DNA of 64,000 bases from Sphingomonas japonica. GTDB taxonomy: Bacteria > Pseudomonadota > Alphaproteobacteria > Sphingomonadales > Sphingomonadaceae. Each line of letters starts with the position of its first letter. The stretch's first letter is position 1. A program made the translations under genes and the position numbers. The DNA is taken from contig NZ_VDYR01000001.1 of the NCBI RefSeq assembly GCF_006346325.1, positions 992,001 through 1,056,000 of the forward strand, written 5' to 3'. Of this stretch, positions 36,558-45,980 are shown piece by piece. The notes under the pieces are model-generated. The model was given only the letters and a program-made list of their open reading frames with translations, was not told the DNA's origin and made no database searches.

Positions 36558-37463
36558 TTAGGGCCGCTGCGCCAGCGCGTCAACGAGCGGGTGACGCTGG
36601 TTGACCAGCTCGACCAGATGGCGGCCGTCGACATGGGTGTAGATTTCGGTGGTGGCGATGTCGGCATGACCCAGCATCGCTTGCAATGCCCGCAGATCGG
36701 CTCCGCCTTCGAGCAGGTGCGTGGCAAAGGCATGGCGCAGGACGTGCGGGCTGACCCGCGCCGGATCGATCCCGGCCGCGGCGGCCAGCGCCTTGACGAT
36801 CTGGTAGAGACGAACCCGGCTGAGATGCGCTTTTCCCGAAGGAAACAGCCACGGTTTTTCTTCGGGCACATGCATGCGCCAAGCCGCGACGGCCGCGCGC
36901 GCACGGTCGGAGATCGGCACCAGCCGCTCGCGCCCACCCTTGCCGCGCAGGATCACGAACGGGCGGTCGGGGGCGATCGCGTTTCGGGGCAGGCTGACCA
37001 GTTCGGTGGCGCGCAGGCCCGACCCGTAGAGCAGTTCGATCAACGCTGCGGCCCGCAGGTCGAGCGGATCGGCAGGAACTCGCGCGATTCGCTCGGCAAT
37101 CGCCGCGAACAGCCCGTCGATCTCGGCATGCGACAGGATGCGGGGCAGACCCCGCTCCGATCCCGGCCGCGGCAGCGCGCGGGACGGGTCGTCGCCGCGA
37201 AATCCCTCATCGCACAGAAAAGCGTAGAAGCGCCGCAGCGCTGCCGCCTTGCGCGCTACCGTCGCGCGTGAAAGCGCCAGCCACTGTTCCGCAAGCGCCG
37301 CAATCGCCGCGGCGTCGGCCTGAACCAGTTCGCCCGACAATGCCTGCGACGCGAGTGCGAGGTCGCTGCGATACGCTGCGATCGTGTTCGCCGACGCTCC
37401 CGCTTCGGCAGCCATCATTTCCAGGAACCGGTCGATCAGTTCGCGGTCCCCGCCCGCGGTCAC
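36558..37463 (-). CDS. xerD: Tyrosine recombinase, XerD-like
   Basis: 301-residue site-specific recombinase for chromosome dimer resolution at dif. The N-terminal SAM-like domain begins IDRFLEMMAAEAGASANTI. The catalytic domain has Arg in YGSGLRATELVSL, Lys in GKGGRERLVPI, HxxR in HVLRHAFATHLLEGGADL, His in GHADIATTEIYTHV, and the Tyr nucleophile in that last segment. The terminus is slightly longer than XerC norms and fits XerD. GTG 37463 overlaps the stop of the upstream gene (GTGA). Housekeeping, not an integrase of a mobile element, judging from its neighbours. Confidence 0.93.
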   Translation of the reverse strand: MTAGGDRELIDRFLEMMAAEAGASANTIAAYRSDLALASQALSGELVQADAAAIAALAEQWLALSRATVARKAAALRRFYAFLCDEGFRGDDPSRALPRPGSERGLPRILSHAEIDGLFAAIAERIARVPADPLDLRAAALIELLYGSGLRATELVSLPRNAIAPDRPFVILRGKGGRERLVPISDRARAAVAAWRMHVPEEKPWLFPSGKAHLSRVRLYQIVKALAAAAGIDPARVSPHVLRHAFATHLLEGGADLRALQAMLGHADIATTEIYTHVDGRHLVELVNQRHPLVDALAQRP

Positions 37464-39283
37464 AGCCCGCTCAACGCCTCGGCCGCGATCATTCGCGCGG
37501 CGCCCTCGCGCCCGACCGCGCGCAAAGCGGCGGTGATGTGGAACAGCGTGGCGGGAGCCACCCCTGCCCAGCCCGGCGTCTGCATGCCGGTGGCGGCAAG
37601 CAGGATGACGGTGCCCGCTTCGCCGCGCTGCGCCGCCTGCGCGATCGCGCGGGTCCAGGCATTCTGATCTCCGATCGGCACGTCGAGCGAGTCGGCGAGC
37701 CCCTCGATCGAGCCTTCGTCGATCCGAGCGAGCCCCGCCACGCCGGCAAAGAACAGCTGGCGTCGGCGCTCGGACCACTGATCGTCGCCGCCGCTATAGC
37801 CGCGGACATCGCTGGCATCGTAGGGTTGCGAGCGCGAGGCATCGCTCAGCGCGATCAGCGCCCAGGCGGTGCCCGACGCCGGCACCAGCGGTGCCCATCG
37901 CGCTGCCGCGGTGTCGAGACCGGCAGTCAGCATCGCCGCCACCAGCCGGTCGGCATCGGCGAGCGACGCCTCGTTCGGTACGATGCGCGCCGCCGCACGC
38001 GCGGTCAGGATCAGCCGCGCCGCGCGTTCCAGCGGATCACCGCTGTCCCCCCACAGGCCGCGCAATACTTCCAGACGTCCGGCGGCGGTGTTGTCGGTAT
38101 AGGCCGCGCGAAGATCGCGCGCGAGCGACACCTCCGCAGCGCCCGAATCGTCCGATTGCTCGACCGCGCCGTACAGATCGACCAGCGCGAGGTTCGATAG
38201 CACGCCGCGCGCCGCGGCATATTCGGCCGGGGCAAGCCGCTCGTGCGGAAGCAATTGCGGCGCCTGCGCCTGCCATGCGCGCACCTGGGGTCGTACCGTG
38301 CCAATCAGCGATGCCGGAATCTCGACCCCGGTCGCGGTCGCCAGGCCATAGCGCCATGCGTCGAGTTGATCGATGCCGTCCCATTCGATCGTCACCGCCC
38401 GGCGGCCACCGGCACCCGCGCCAAGCACCTTCTCAGCCAGATCGACATCGATCCCCTCGCGGTTGCGATTGGCGCGGCGCGCCTGGTCGATCAGCCGGCC
38501 CGCCTCGCGCGGCCTGCCTTCCAACCCGGCGCACATCGCCTGGGCCATGACCCAGCCGCGCTCGTTCGACACGCGCATCGCGCCATCGACCAGCGGGCAC
38601 ATCGCCGCGGGATCGGCGGTGGCGAGCGCGACCTGCATTGCCACTTGGTACATTTTAGGCGTGTAGTTCTCGGTATCGACCGATTGCACGACGTCGCGCG
38701 CGGCAACCGATTCGCCCATACGCAGCAGCAGCCATGCCCGTTCGGCCGCGAAATCGGCGCCGTTGACGTTCGATGGCGTATCGACGCGGGAGAGCAAGGC
38801 GCGCCGCAGCACGATCGACAGCCAGCGCGAGGCGATCGGCATTCCGGTGCGGCGCATCAATGTCGTCAGGAAGCGCCCGTCGCTGCGCCCGAACCCGTCC
38901 GCCGCGATCCCGTCGCTGTCGGTTCCGATCGCACCGACCCGGTCGAGCGAGCGCCGCGCATAATCGGGCAATTCATATTGCGCGAGCACTTCGGGGTCGA
39001 TCGGCGTTGGCGTGCCGCTGGGGGTCGGCGTCGGGGTCGGACTCGGCGTGGGCGATGCCGTGCTGCTGGGCGGCAGCGGCTGCACGGTGCCCGGTGCCGG
39101 CCTCGCCGGACGCGGAGCGGCGGCCGGCGGCGGCGGAGCTACCGGATCGCCGAACCCTTCGGGCAACAGCGATTCGGGTGCGTCCTGATCCTGGACCAGT
39201 GCATGTCCCACCACCGGCACGGCGACGCTGGCAATCGCGACGGCTAGCGCCGCCAGCGCGATCTCAGCTCGAAAGATTTTCAA
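37460..39283 (-). CDS. Large exported protein of unknown function with a Pro-Thr linker
   Basis: About 607 residues. An N-terminal hydrophobic segment (IALAALAVAIASVAVPVVGHAL) looks like a signal peptide or anchor. Then comes a proline-rich stretch with a Thr-Pro/Ser-Pro run (SPTPSPTPTPTPSGTPTP), and then an all-helical body made of repeated Ala-rich helices, suggesting a TPR-like or Sel1-like superhelix. No enzymatic motif is seen. No ATG/GTG lies near the signal peptide; TTG 39283 is the best start and overlaps the end of the small gene upstream by 20 bases. Coupled to xerD. Confidence 0.7.
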   Translation of the reverse strand: MKIFRAEIALAALAVAIASVAVPVVGHALVQDQDAPESLLPEGFGDPVAPPPPAAAPRPARPAPGTVQPLPPSSTASPTPSPTPTPTPSGTPTPIDPEVLAQYELPDYARRSLDRVGAIGTDSDGIAADGFGRSDGRFLTTLMRRTGMPIASRWLSIVLRRALLSRVDTPSNVNGADFAAERAWLLLRMGESVAARDVVQSVDTENYTPKMYQVAMQVALATADPAAMCPLVDGAMRVSNERGWVMAQAMCAGLEGRPREAGRLIDQARRANRNREGIDVDLAEKVLGAGAGGRRAVTIEWDGIDQLDAWRYGLATATGVEIPASLIGTVRPQVRAWQAQAPQLLPHERLAPAEYAAARGVLSNLALVDLYGAVEQSDDSGAAEVSLARDLRAAYTDNTAAGRLEVLRGLWGDSGDPLERAARLILTARAAARIVPNEASLADADRLVAAMLTAGLDTAAARWAPLVPASGTAWALIALSDASRSQPYDASDVRGYSGGDDQWSERRRQLFFAGVAGLARIDEGSIEGLADSLDVPIGDQNAWTRAIAQAAQRGEAGTVILLAATGMQTPGWAGVAPATLFHITAALRAVGREGAARMIAAEALSGL

Positions 39284-39401
39284 GCGCGACCGCCTTCTCG
39301 ACTGGAACCGCTGGTTGTTCGGTCGCCTGCTGCGACAGCAGGAACATGCCGCCGACGATGGCGACCAGCACGACGATGAGGATGACGATGGAGCGTGACA
39401 T
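39264..39401 (-). CDS. 45-residue single-pass membrane protein
   Basis: Very small protein starting MSRSIVILIVVLVAIVGGMF, one transmembrane helix, then a short polar tail ATEQPAVPVEKAVALENLSS. Its end overlaps the start of the large exported protein, implying translational coupling. No family recognised. Divergent from aroK. Confidence 0.6.
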   Translation of the reverse strand: MSRSIVILIVVLVAIVGGMFLLSQQATEQPAVPVEKAVALENLSS

Positions 39402-39483
39402 GATGGCGTTGGGAAATCCCGTGTGATGAAAGCGCCCGCGCCTTTTGCCCGACGCACCCTTGCGCTGTATAGCCCCGTTTCCG

Positions 39484-40023
39484 ATGCTGCAAACGCCCCA
39501 TCCCATTCCCCGTTGGACCGGACGGCCGATCGTCCTGGTGGGACTGATGGGCGCGGGAAAATCGACGGTGGGACGCCGCCTCGCGCTGCGGCTCAAGCTT
39601 CCCTTTGTCGATGCCGACAGCGAAATCGAGGAAGCCGCGGGGATGAGCATTCCCGATATCTTCGACCGGTTCGGCGAGCCCTATTTTCGCGACGGCGAGC
39701 GCCGGGTGATCGCGCGGCTGATCGACGGCAGCGCCAAGGTGATCGCCACCGGCGGCGGCGCGTTCCTCAACGAGGAAACCCGTGGGCTGATTCTAGACGA
39801 GTCGATCGCGATCTGGCTCGACGCCGATCCCGCGGTGCTCGCAGAACGGGTCAAGCGCCGCGACACCCGGCCGCTGCTGCGCGGGCGCGATCCGCTGACG
39901 GTGCTCAGCGAACTCGCTCAACAGCGCAATCCAGTCTATGCGCTGGCGCCGATCCGCGTCACCAGCCATGACGCGCCGCACGACCTGACGGTCAACGCGA
40001 TATTGGAGGCGATCGGCCAATGA
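39484..40023 (+). CDS. aroK: Shikimate kinase
   Basis: 179-residue P-loop kinase phosphorylating shikimate. Walker A VGLMGAGKSTVGRRLA near residue 19, the shikimate-binding DADSEIEE near 43, the central IATGGGAFLNEE near 90 and the lid RDTRPLLRG near 127. ATG 39484 is chosen over an upstream TTG. Eleven bases before aroB, the usual aroKB pair. Confidence 0.97.
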   Translation: MLQTPHPIPRWTGRPIVLVGLMGAGKSTVGRRLALRLKLPFVDADSEIEEAAGMSIPDIFDRFGEPYFRDGERRVIARLIDGSAKVIATGGGAFLNEETRGLILDESIAIWLDADPAVLAERVKRRDTRPLLRGRDPLTVLSELAQQRNPVYALAPIRVTSHDAPHDLTVNAILEAIGQ

Positions 40024-40033
40024 CGGTGGGCAG

Positions 40034-41140
40034 ATGACGACGATTCCCGTGGCACTGGGGACCCGCAGCTACGACGTGCGGATCGAGCAAGGCCTGCTCG
40101 CTCGCGCGGGCGAGGTCCTGGCGCCGCTCGCCGGGGGACGGCGAATGGTAATCGTCACCGACCGCAATGTGCTCGGTCATGCCGAGACGCTCGAGGCATC
40201 GCTGACCGCCGCCGGCGTCGACCACGCGCGCATCGCGCTGTCGCCGGGCGAAGCGACCAAGAGCTGGGACACCCTCGCCTTCGTCACCGACCGGCTGCTC
40301 GAACTGGGCGTCGAACGTTCCGACCATGTCATCGCGCTGGGCGGCGGCGTCATCGGCGACCTGACCGGATTCGCCTGCGCGATCCTCAAGCGTGGCTGCC
40401 GATTCGTGCAGATTCCTACCAGCCTGCTTGCTCAGGTCGATTCGTCGGTCGGCGGCAAGACCGCGATCAACAGCCAGATGGGCAAGAACCTGGTCGGTGC
40501 ATTCCATCAGCCGTCACTGGTGCTGGTGGATCCGAGCGTGCTCGACACGCTGCCCCAGCGCGAGGTCGCGGCGGGCTATGCCGAAGTCGTCAAATACGGC
40601 CTGATCGACGACCCGGAGTTCTTTAAGTGGTGCGAAGCGCATGCCGAGCGGCTGCTCGCCGGCGACCCAGCCGCACGCGCGCATGCCATCGCGCACTCGG
40701 TCGCCGCCAAGGCGCGGATCGTGGCGGAAGACGAGGAGGAGCGCAGCGGCAGGCGCGCGCTGCTCAACCTGGGCCACACTTTCGGCCATGCGCTCGAGGC
40801 CGAGACCGGCTTTTCGCAGGCGTTGCTCCACGGCGAGGCGGTCGCCGCGGGCATGGCGCTCGCGTACCGCTATTCCGCCGATCGCGGGCTGTGCCCGGGT
40901 GAGGACGCGAAGCGCGTCGCCGCCCATCTGCGCTCGGTCGGATTGCCCGATGGGCTTGCGGCGGCGGGCGTTGCCGCTACCGGCGCGACGCTGGTCGGGC
41001 ACATGCTGCATGACAAGAAGATGGAGGGCGGGACGCTGCCGTTCCTGCTGACGCAGGGCATCGGGCGCAGCTATCTCGACCGCGACGTCGATCTGGCCGA
41101 CGTCGCCGCGTTTCTCGATCGCCAGTACGCCGCCGCCTGA
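40034..41140 (+). CDS. aroB: 3-dehydroquinate synthase
   Basis: 368-residue NAD- and metal-dependent enzyme converting DAHP to 3-dehydroquinate. Motifs: [25 protein letters not shown] (near 103), [18 protein letters not shown], and the zinc ligands including [11 protein letters not shown] and [14 protein letters not shown]. Its TGA overlaps the ATG of the DUF2256 gene. Confidence 0.98.
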   Translation: MTTIPVALGTRSYDVRIEQGLLARAGEVLAPLAGGRRMVIVTDRNVLGHAETLEASLTAAGVDHARIALSPGEATKSWDTLAFVTDRLLELGVERSDHVIALGGGVIGDLTGFACAILKRGCRFVQIPTSLLAQVDSSVGGKTAINSQMGKNLVGAFHQPSLVLVDPSVLDTLPQREVAAGYAEVVKYGLIDDPEFFKWCEAHAERLLAGDPAARAHAIAHSVAAKARIVAEDEEERSGRRALLNLGHTFGHALEAETGFSQALLHGEAVAAGMALAYRYSADRGLCPGEDAKRVAAHLRSVGLPDGLAAAGVAATGATLVGHMLHDKKMEGGTLPFLLTQGIGRSYLDRDVDLADVAAFLDRQYAAA

Positions 41141-41313
41141 TGCCGCAAGGCGTCGCCAAGCGCGATCTGCCCACCAAGACCTGCCCGGTGTGCAAGCGTC
41201 CGTTCGCGTGGCGCAAGAAATGGGCGCGCGACTGGGAAGCGGTGGTTTACTGTTCGGAGCGATGCCGGCGCGGCGGGAAGTGCCACCCCGCATCGTCGGT
41301 TCGCGCCGACTAG
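41140..41313 (+). CDS. DUF2256 zinc-finger-like small protein
   Basis: 57-residue protein with [19 protein letters not shown] and [11 protein letters not shown], the four-cysteine layout of DUF2256. It starts at the last base of the aroB stop (TGATG) and ends in TAG. DUF2256 genes are often found beside cryptochrome/photolyase genes; none is here. Function unknown; probably binds zinc. Confidence 0.85.
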   Translation: MPQGVAKRDLPTKTCPVCKRPFAWRKKWARDWEAVVYCSERCRRGGKCHPASSVRAD

Positions 41314-41377
41314 GCACCAGGCAGCGACGTCGGGGGTTTATAGCAGGCTCGGAACGATCCCCCTTTGCGGCCTCCCG

Positions 41378-41728
41378 TCAGTCAGGACGGACCTGCAAGC
41401 GGATGGCGCTCCATCCCAGCCATAACCATCCGGCAATCAGCAGCAGTCCGCCGATCGGCGTCACCGCGCCGAGCCACCGCGGCAAGCCCAGCGCCATCAG
41501 ATAGAGCGTGCCCGCGAAACCCAGCCCGCCGGCCAGGAACAGCGCCGACGGCACCCTGCTGTCGATCAGCCACAGCACCGCGAGGGCAGCGACGGCATGC
41601 ACCATCTGATACTGCGCACCGGTCCGCAGCCATTCGGCCGCCTGCCCGCTCGCCCCATGCGCACCAAAGGCACCCGCGGCCACCGCCATCGCACCCGACA
41701 GCGCCGCCGCCAGCACGACCGCCTTCAC
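41378..41728 (-). CDS. DUF423 family membrane protein
   Basis: 116-residue protein with four hydrophobic helices. GAMAVAAGAFGAHG near the start and YQMVHAVAALAV in the middle are the DUF423 (YgdD-like) marks, ending in TPIGGLLLIAGWLWL. Function unknown. Overlaps the antiporter gene by 4 bases and is its last operon partner. Confidence 0.88.
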   Translation of the reverse strand: MKAVVLAAALSGAMAVAAGAFGAHGASGQAAEWLRTGAQYQMVHAVAALAVLWLIDSRVPSALFLAGGLGFAGTLYLMALGLPRWLGAVTPIGGLLLIAGWLWLGWSAIRLQVRPD

Positions 41729-43503
41729 GCCTCCGCCTGCCGCGCTTCGCGAGCAATGCGCTCTTGGGTGAACATGTCCTCGCGCCCGGCATAGAGATCG
41801 CCGGCCTCGGTCTGGATGCCCAGCCTTTTCGAATCCATGCGCCGATAATCGCTCTCGGTCCGGTCGATCTCGCTATCATCGACGCCGACACAGACCATCG
41901 CCTGGCGCGCCATCTCGATCGCGGATTCATAGACTTCGCGGACGATACCGTCGACGGGAGCGTTCTTGAGCTTGAGCACGCTGCGGCGGTCATAGGCGCG
42001 CAGGAAGATGCCGGCATCGGGGAAAGCCGCGCGCACGCTGTCGAGCAGTTCGCGGTCAAGCTGGTCGCCATCGAGGCAGAACAGGATCAGCTCGGCATCG
42101 GCCGCACCCGCCTGGCGCAGCATGTCCAACCGGGTACCGTCGCCATAATAGACCTTCATGCCGAAATCACCGGCAACCTCGATCGTTTCAGGATCGGTGT
42201 CGATCAGCGTCACCGAAATGCCCTGTCCGATCAGCAACTGCCCAACGGTCTGGCCGAACCGGCCATAGCCGACCACCAGCGCGCTGGCGCCGTCGTGCCG
42301 CGGACCTTCCAGCCCCTCGCCCGCCCCGCCCGCGGCCGGCTCGGCGCGCAGGCCCTTGGTCAGCATCATCAGGAACGGCGTCGTCGCCATCGACAGTGTG
42401 ATGATCGCCCCGAACACGCTAGCCGCGGCAGGCGCAATCAGGAAGGCACTCTGCGCCTGCGCGAACAGGACAAATCCGAATTCGCCGCCCTGGCTGAGCA
42501 GCAGCCCAAGCGCGAATGCCTGCCGCCACGGCATTCGGAACGCGAGCGCCAGCAGGAAGATCACCCCTGCTTTGGCGACGATCAGCGCCGCCGCCATGCC
42601 TATCACGAAGCCCGGCCGCTCGGCGATCGCATTGAGATCGAGCATCATCCCGACGGCGAGGAAGAACAGCCCGAGCAGGATCGATCGGAACGGCTCGACA
42701 TCGGCCTCCAGCTCGTGACGATACGGGCTGTCGGCGAGCATCACGCCGGCGATGAACGCGCCGAGCGCGGTCGAAAGCCCGAGCGATTCCATCAGCGCGG
42801 CGCTGGCGATGACGGTGAACAAGCCCGCGAACACGAACATCTCGCGCTCGCCGAGATTGCCAATCAGGCGGAATAGCGGGCGCAGCACGAATCGCCCGGC
42901 CAGGATCAGCCCGGCGATCGCCAGCACCGTGTAGATTCCGAGCAGCCAGCCCGGCGGCCCCGCCGCGTCGGCCGGATTGCGCGACAAGGCGGCGATGATC
43001 GTGATCAGGGGAACAATCGACAGGTCCTGGAACAGCAGGATCGAGAAGGCGCGCTCGCCGAACGGAGTCTTCAGCCGCCCGCCCGATTGCAGCAATGGCA
43101 GCACCTGCGCGGTCGACGACAATGCCAGCGGCAGGCCGAGCGCCAGCGCGGCGGCGATCGAAAACCCTGCGCCACCCCAGATGATGGCGGTGACGGCCAA
43201 CCCGCACAGCACCACCTGCAACAGTCCGAAGCCGAAAATATCCTGCCGCATCCGCCACAACCGCGACGGGCTGAGTTCGAGACCGACGAGGAACAGCAGC
43301 AACGTGATGCCGAGTTCGGCGATGCCCATCTTCGATTCGGCACCTCCGACCAGCCCAAGCATCTGCGGTCCGACAACGGCGCCTGCGACCAGATAACCCA
43401 GCGTCGCACCGAGGCCGAGCTTTCGAAACACCAGGACCGAGATCAGCGCGGCACCGAACAGCGGAGCGAACTCGCTCACCACCGACATGCCGTGCGCTTC
43501 CAT
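41725..43503 (-). CDS. CPA2 family monovalent cation:H+ antiporter (KefB/KefC-like)
   Basis: 592-residue inner-membrane transporter. About twelve membrane helices fill residues 1-395, with the CPA2 elements LLLFLVGLELSPSRLWRM, LSSTAQVLPLL and LGAFIAGVMLADSPYRHELEADVEPF. An RCK/TrkA-N domain (from about 420) has VVGYGRFGQTVGQLL and a Rossmann acid DTDPETI. Such proteins release K+ or Na+ for protons, the Kef type under glutathione control; KefF/KefG is not seen. ATG 43503 (MEAHGMSV) forms TGATG with the upstream gene; ATG 43488 is an alternative. Confidence 0.92.
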   Translation of the reverse strand: MEAHGMSVVSEFAPLFGAALISVLVFRKLGLGATLGYLVAGAVVGPQMLGLVGGAESKMGIAELGITLLLFLVGLELSPSRLWRMRQDIFGFGLLQVVLCGLAVTAIIWGGAGFSIAAALALGLPLALSSTAQVLPLLQSGGRLKTPFGERAFSILLFQDLSIVPLITIIAALSRNPADAAGPPGWLLGIYTVLAIAGLILAGRFVLRPLFRLIGNLGEREMFVFAGLFTVIASAALMESLGLSTALGAFIAGVMLADSPYRHELEADVEPFRSILLGLFFLAVGMMLDLNAIAERPGFVIGMAAALIVAKAGVIFLLALAFRMPWRQAFALGLLLSQGGEFGFVLFAQAQSAFLIAPAAASVFGAIITLSMATTPFLMMLTKGLRAEPAAGGAGEGLEGPRHDGASALVVGYGRFGQTVGQLLIGQGISVTLIDTDPETIEVAGDFGMKVYYGDGTRLDMLRQAGAADAELILFCLDGDQLDRELLDSVRAAFPDAGIFLRAYDRRSVLKLKNAPVDGIVREVYESAIEMARQAMVCVGVDDSEIDRTESDYRRMDSKRLGIQTEAGDLYAGREDMFTQERIAREARQAEA

Positions 43504-43952
43504 CAGCGCGGAACCGGCTGCGTCGCGGCCGCCTGCGCGGCAGCTTCGGCGACGGCTTCGAACGCCAGCCGGATCGACGCATGGCGCGCGCTGTGCGGCA
43601 GCGCCGGCACGAAGATGTCCAGTCCGGGCCAGTCGGGGGTCGCTTCGGCCCCGGCGAGCCACTCCGCAAGCGAATCACGGGCAGCGCCCAATTCGGCTGC
43701 CGTCTTGCCCACCGCGTGCGACGCCATCAGCGACGCGGATGCCTGACCCAGCGCACACGCCCGGACCAGCAGCCCGATCCGTTCGATCCGGCCGTCCTGG
43801 TCGGTATCGACATCGACCGTCACCCGACTGCCGCAGATCGGCGAGCGTTTCTCGACGCTGGCCATCGGCGCCTCCAGCCGCTGCTGATGCGGGATGGTGG
43901 CCGCGAGGCGCAGGATGCGGGTGTTGTAGAGCGGAGCGTTCACCCCCCGCAT
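43503..43952 (-). CDS. IscU/SufU-like Fe-S scaffold homologue
   Basis: 149-residue protein like the NifU N-terminal domain. Cys in SPICGSRVTVDV and in RACALGQASASLM match the first two scaffold cysteines. At the place of the third, the chain reads SARHASIRLAFEA, so it appears lost. It may transfer or sense clusters rather than build them (inference). ATG 43952 gives MRGVN; GTG 43943 (NAPLYNTRILRLAA) is an alternative start closer to relatives. First gene of the operon with the antiporter and DUF423. Confidence 0.75.
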   Translation of the reverse strand: MRGVNAPLYNTRILRLAATIPHQQRLEAPMASVEKRSPICGSRVTVDVDTDQDGRIERIGLLVRACALGQASASLMASHAVGKTAAELGAARDSLAEWLAGAEATPDWPGLDIFVPALPHSARHASIRLAFEAVAEAAAQAAATQPVPR

Positions 43953-44018
43953 GTAGGCGAGCGCCTCAACAAGTGCGAGGGGGATTGCCGGGTCCGCTGC
44001 GCGTGCCCGAGGGTCGTT

Positions 44019-44555
44019 CTACTCGTCGGCCTGCTCGCGCTCGAACAGCGGTTCGCCGCGCCGCCGCTTGTCGACGAAGTCGGCGACCTCGGCGCTCGTC
44101 GCGTTGAGCAGCGGATAGGTGCGCGACTGTGTCATCCAGTCGGGGCGCTGGAGCGGCCCACCGCTCAGCGTGTCGAGCACCAATACCAGCAGCAGAAAGG
44201 CCAGGCTGACCAGGATCACCCCCTTGAGCAGGCCGAAGCCGAACCCCAGCGCGCGGTCGATCGGGCCGAGTATGGAACTGCGCGTGCGGCTGCCGACCAT
44301 GTTGGCGACCAGCCGTCCGGCAAAATAGGTCACCCCGGCAATGATCGCGAAGGCCAGCGTGGCCGCGCCCGCGGCGGTGCCGACGCTGCCGAGAAACATC
44401 GCGGTCAGCGGCGTGTGGAACAGGCGTACGGCGAACACGACGAACACCCACGCCATCAGCGACAGCACTTCGGTGACGAACCCGCGCAGAAACCCGAGCA
44501 CGGCGGCACCGCCGACGATCAGCAGCACGAGGATGTCGAGGCCGGTCAGGTCCAT
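44019..44555 (-). CDS. cvpA: CvpA family protein
   Basis: 178-residue inner-membrane protein with four hydrophobic helices, starting MDLTGLDILVLLIVGGAAVLG. LRGFVTEVLSLMAWVFVVFA and SILGPIDRALGFGFGLLKGV are the CvpA marks. Needed for colicin V production and envelope stress tolerance in enterobacteria; exact role unknown. Eleven bases downstream of radA. Confidence 0.92.
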   Translation of the reverse strand: MDLTGLDILVLLIVGGAAVLGFLRGFVTEVLSLMAWVFVVFAVRLFHTPLTAMFLGSVGTAAGAATLAFAIIAGVTYFAGRLVANMVGSRTRSSILGPIDRALGFGFGLLKGVILVSLAFLLLVLVLDTLSGGPLQRPDWMTQSRTYPLLNATSAEVADFVDKRRRGEPLFEREQADE

Positions 44556-44566
44556 GCAGCGCGCCG

Positions 44567-45940
44567 CTACCCGCGCCCGAGCATATGGTCAACGAATTGC
44601 GCGAGCGTGCGAAAGCCGGACAAGGTCATCGCCTTGCCATCGGCCGCTTGCGCCGACGGGGCGAGCGCGCGGGTAAAGCCCAGCTTGCCCGCCTCGCGCA
44701 TGCGCAGCGCGCCGTGCGCGACCGGGCGGACCTCGCCCGACAGCGCGATCTCGCCGAATGCCACAGCGTCGGCCGCGACCGCGCGCTCCGACAAGGCCGA
44801 GACCAAAGCCGCCGCGACCGCTAGATCGGCGGCCGGGTCCTGAACGCGATAGCCGCCGGCGATGTTGAGATAGACCTCGCATGTCGAAAAGCTGAGGCCA
44901 CAGCGCGCCTCGAGCACCGCCAGGATCATCGCCAGCCGCCCCGAATCCCAGCCGACCACCGCACGGCGCGGCGTCGCGCCCGACGCCAGCCGGACCACCA
45001 GCGCCTGTACCTCCACCAAGACCGGACGGGTGCCTTCGAGCGCGGGGAATACGACGGTGCCGGTGACGCCCTCGTCGCGCTGCGTCAGGAACAGCGACGA
45101 CGGATTGGCGACTTCGCTCAACCCCTGCGTCTCCATCGCGAACACGCCGATCTCGTCAGTGCCGCCGAAGCGGTTCTTGATCGCGCGAAGGATGCGATAC
45201 TGATGGCTGCGCTCGCCTTCGAACGCCAGCACGGTATCGACCATATGCTCCAGCACGCGCGGCCCGGCGATCGACCCGTCCTTGGTGACGTGGCCGACGA
45301 GCACCACCGCCGTGCCGCGCTCCTTCGCAAAGCGAATGAGCTCGCCCGCCGACGCGCGCACTTGGCTGACGGTGCCGGGGGCGCCCTCGATCAGGTCGCT
45401 GTGCATCGTCTGGATCGAATCGATCACCAGCAGCGCGGGCGGCGGCCCCGACCCGAGCGTGGTCAGGATATCGCGCACCGACGTCGCCGCCGCGAGCAGC
45501 ACCGGAGCCTCGCCGAGCCCCAGCCGCCGCGCGCGCAGCCGCACCTGGTCGGCCGCCTCCTCACCCGACACATAGGCGACCGAAAGTCCGCGCAGCGCGA
45601 TCTTCGCCGCTGCCTGGAGCAGCAGGGTCGACTTGCCGATTCCCGGATCGCCGCCGATCAACGTCGCCGACCCTTCGACGAAGCCCCCGCCCAGCGCGCG
45701 GTCGAACTCGGCAATGCCGCTGGGCATGCGCTCGGGCAGCGCGATGTCGGTATCGAGCTTCGACATCAGGATGGTGCGCCCGCCCGATTGCAGGTGGTGC
45801 TTCGCCTGGAAGGGCGTCACCGCCGCACCGGCATCCTCGACCAGACTGTTCCATTCGCCACAATCGCCGCATTGCCCCGCCCACTGGCTGGTTGAGGAAC
45901 CGCATTGCTGGCAGACATATCGTTTGCGGGGCTTGGCCAT
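44567..45940 (-). CDS. radA: DNA repair protein RadA
   Basis: 457-residue RecA-like helicase promoting branch migration in recombination. An N-terminal C4 zinc finger (YVCQQCGSS with CGDCGEW) is followed by the RecA core with Walker A GDPGIGKSTLLLQ near residue 98, the RadA signature KNRFGGTDEIGVF, and a Lon-like C-terminal domain (from about 300) with LNIAGGYRVQDPAADLA. Complete. Confidence 0.97.
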   Translation of the reverse strand: MAKPRKRYVCQQCGSSTSQWAGQCGDCGEWNSLVEDAGAAVTPFQAKHHLQSGGRTILMSKLDTDIALPERMPSGIAEFDRALGGGFVEGSATLIGGDPGIGKSTLLLQAAAKIALRGLSVAYVSGEEAADQVRLRARRLGLGEAPVLLAAATSVRDILTTLGSGPPPALLVIDSIQTMHSDLIEGAPGTVSQVRASAGELIRFAKERGTAVVLVGHVTKDGSIAGPRVLEHMVDTVLAFEGERSHQYRILRAIKNRFGGTDEIGVFAMETQGLSEVANPSSLFLTQRDEGVTGTVVFPALEGTRPVLVEVQALVVRLASGATPRRAVVGWDSGRLAMILAVLEARCGLSFSTCEVYLNIAGGYRVQDPAADLAVAAALVSALSERAVAADAVAFGEIALSGEVRPVAHGALRMREAGKLGFTRALAPSAQAADGKAMTLSGFRTLAQFVDHMLGRG

Positions 45941-45980
45941 GACGCGGCCTATCCCACCGGGAACGAAAAGGGAATATGCT

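Noticed and set aside
36558..37463. Tyrosine recombinase as integrase of a mobile element
   Set aside because: XerD-like length and motifs, flanked by accA and core genes, with no attachment-site repeats or phage genes nearby.
38990..39070. Tandem DNA repeat in the large exported protein gene
   Set aside because: The repeated CTCGG/GTCGG-like bases encode a Thr-Pro/Ser-Pro linker and are too short and irregular to call a separate repeat element.
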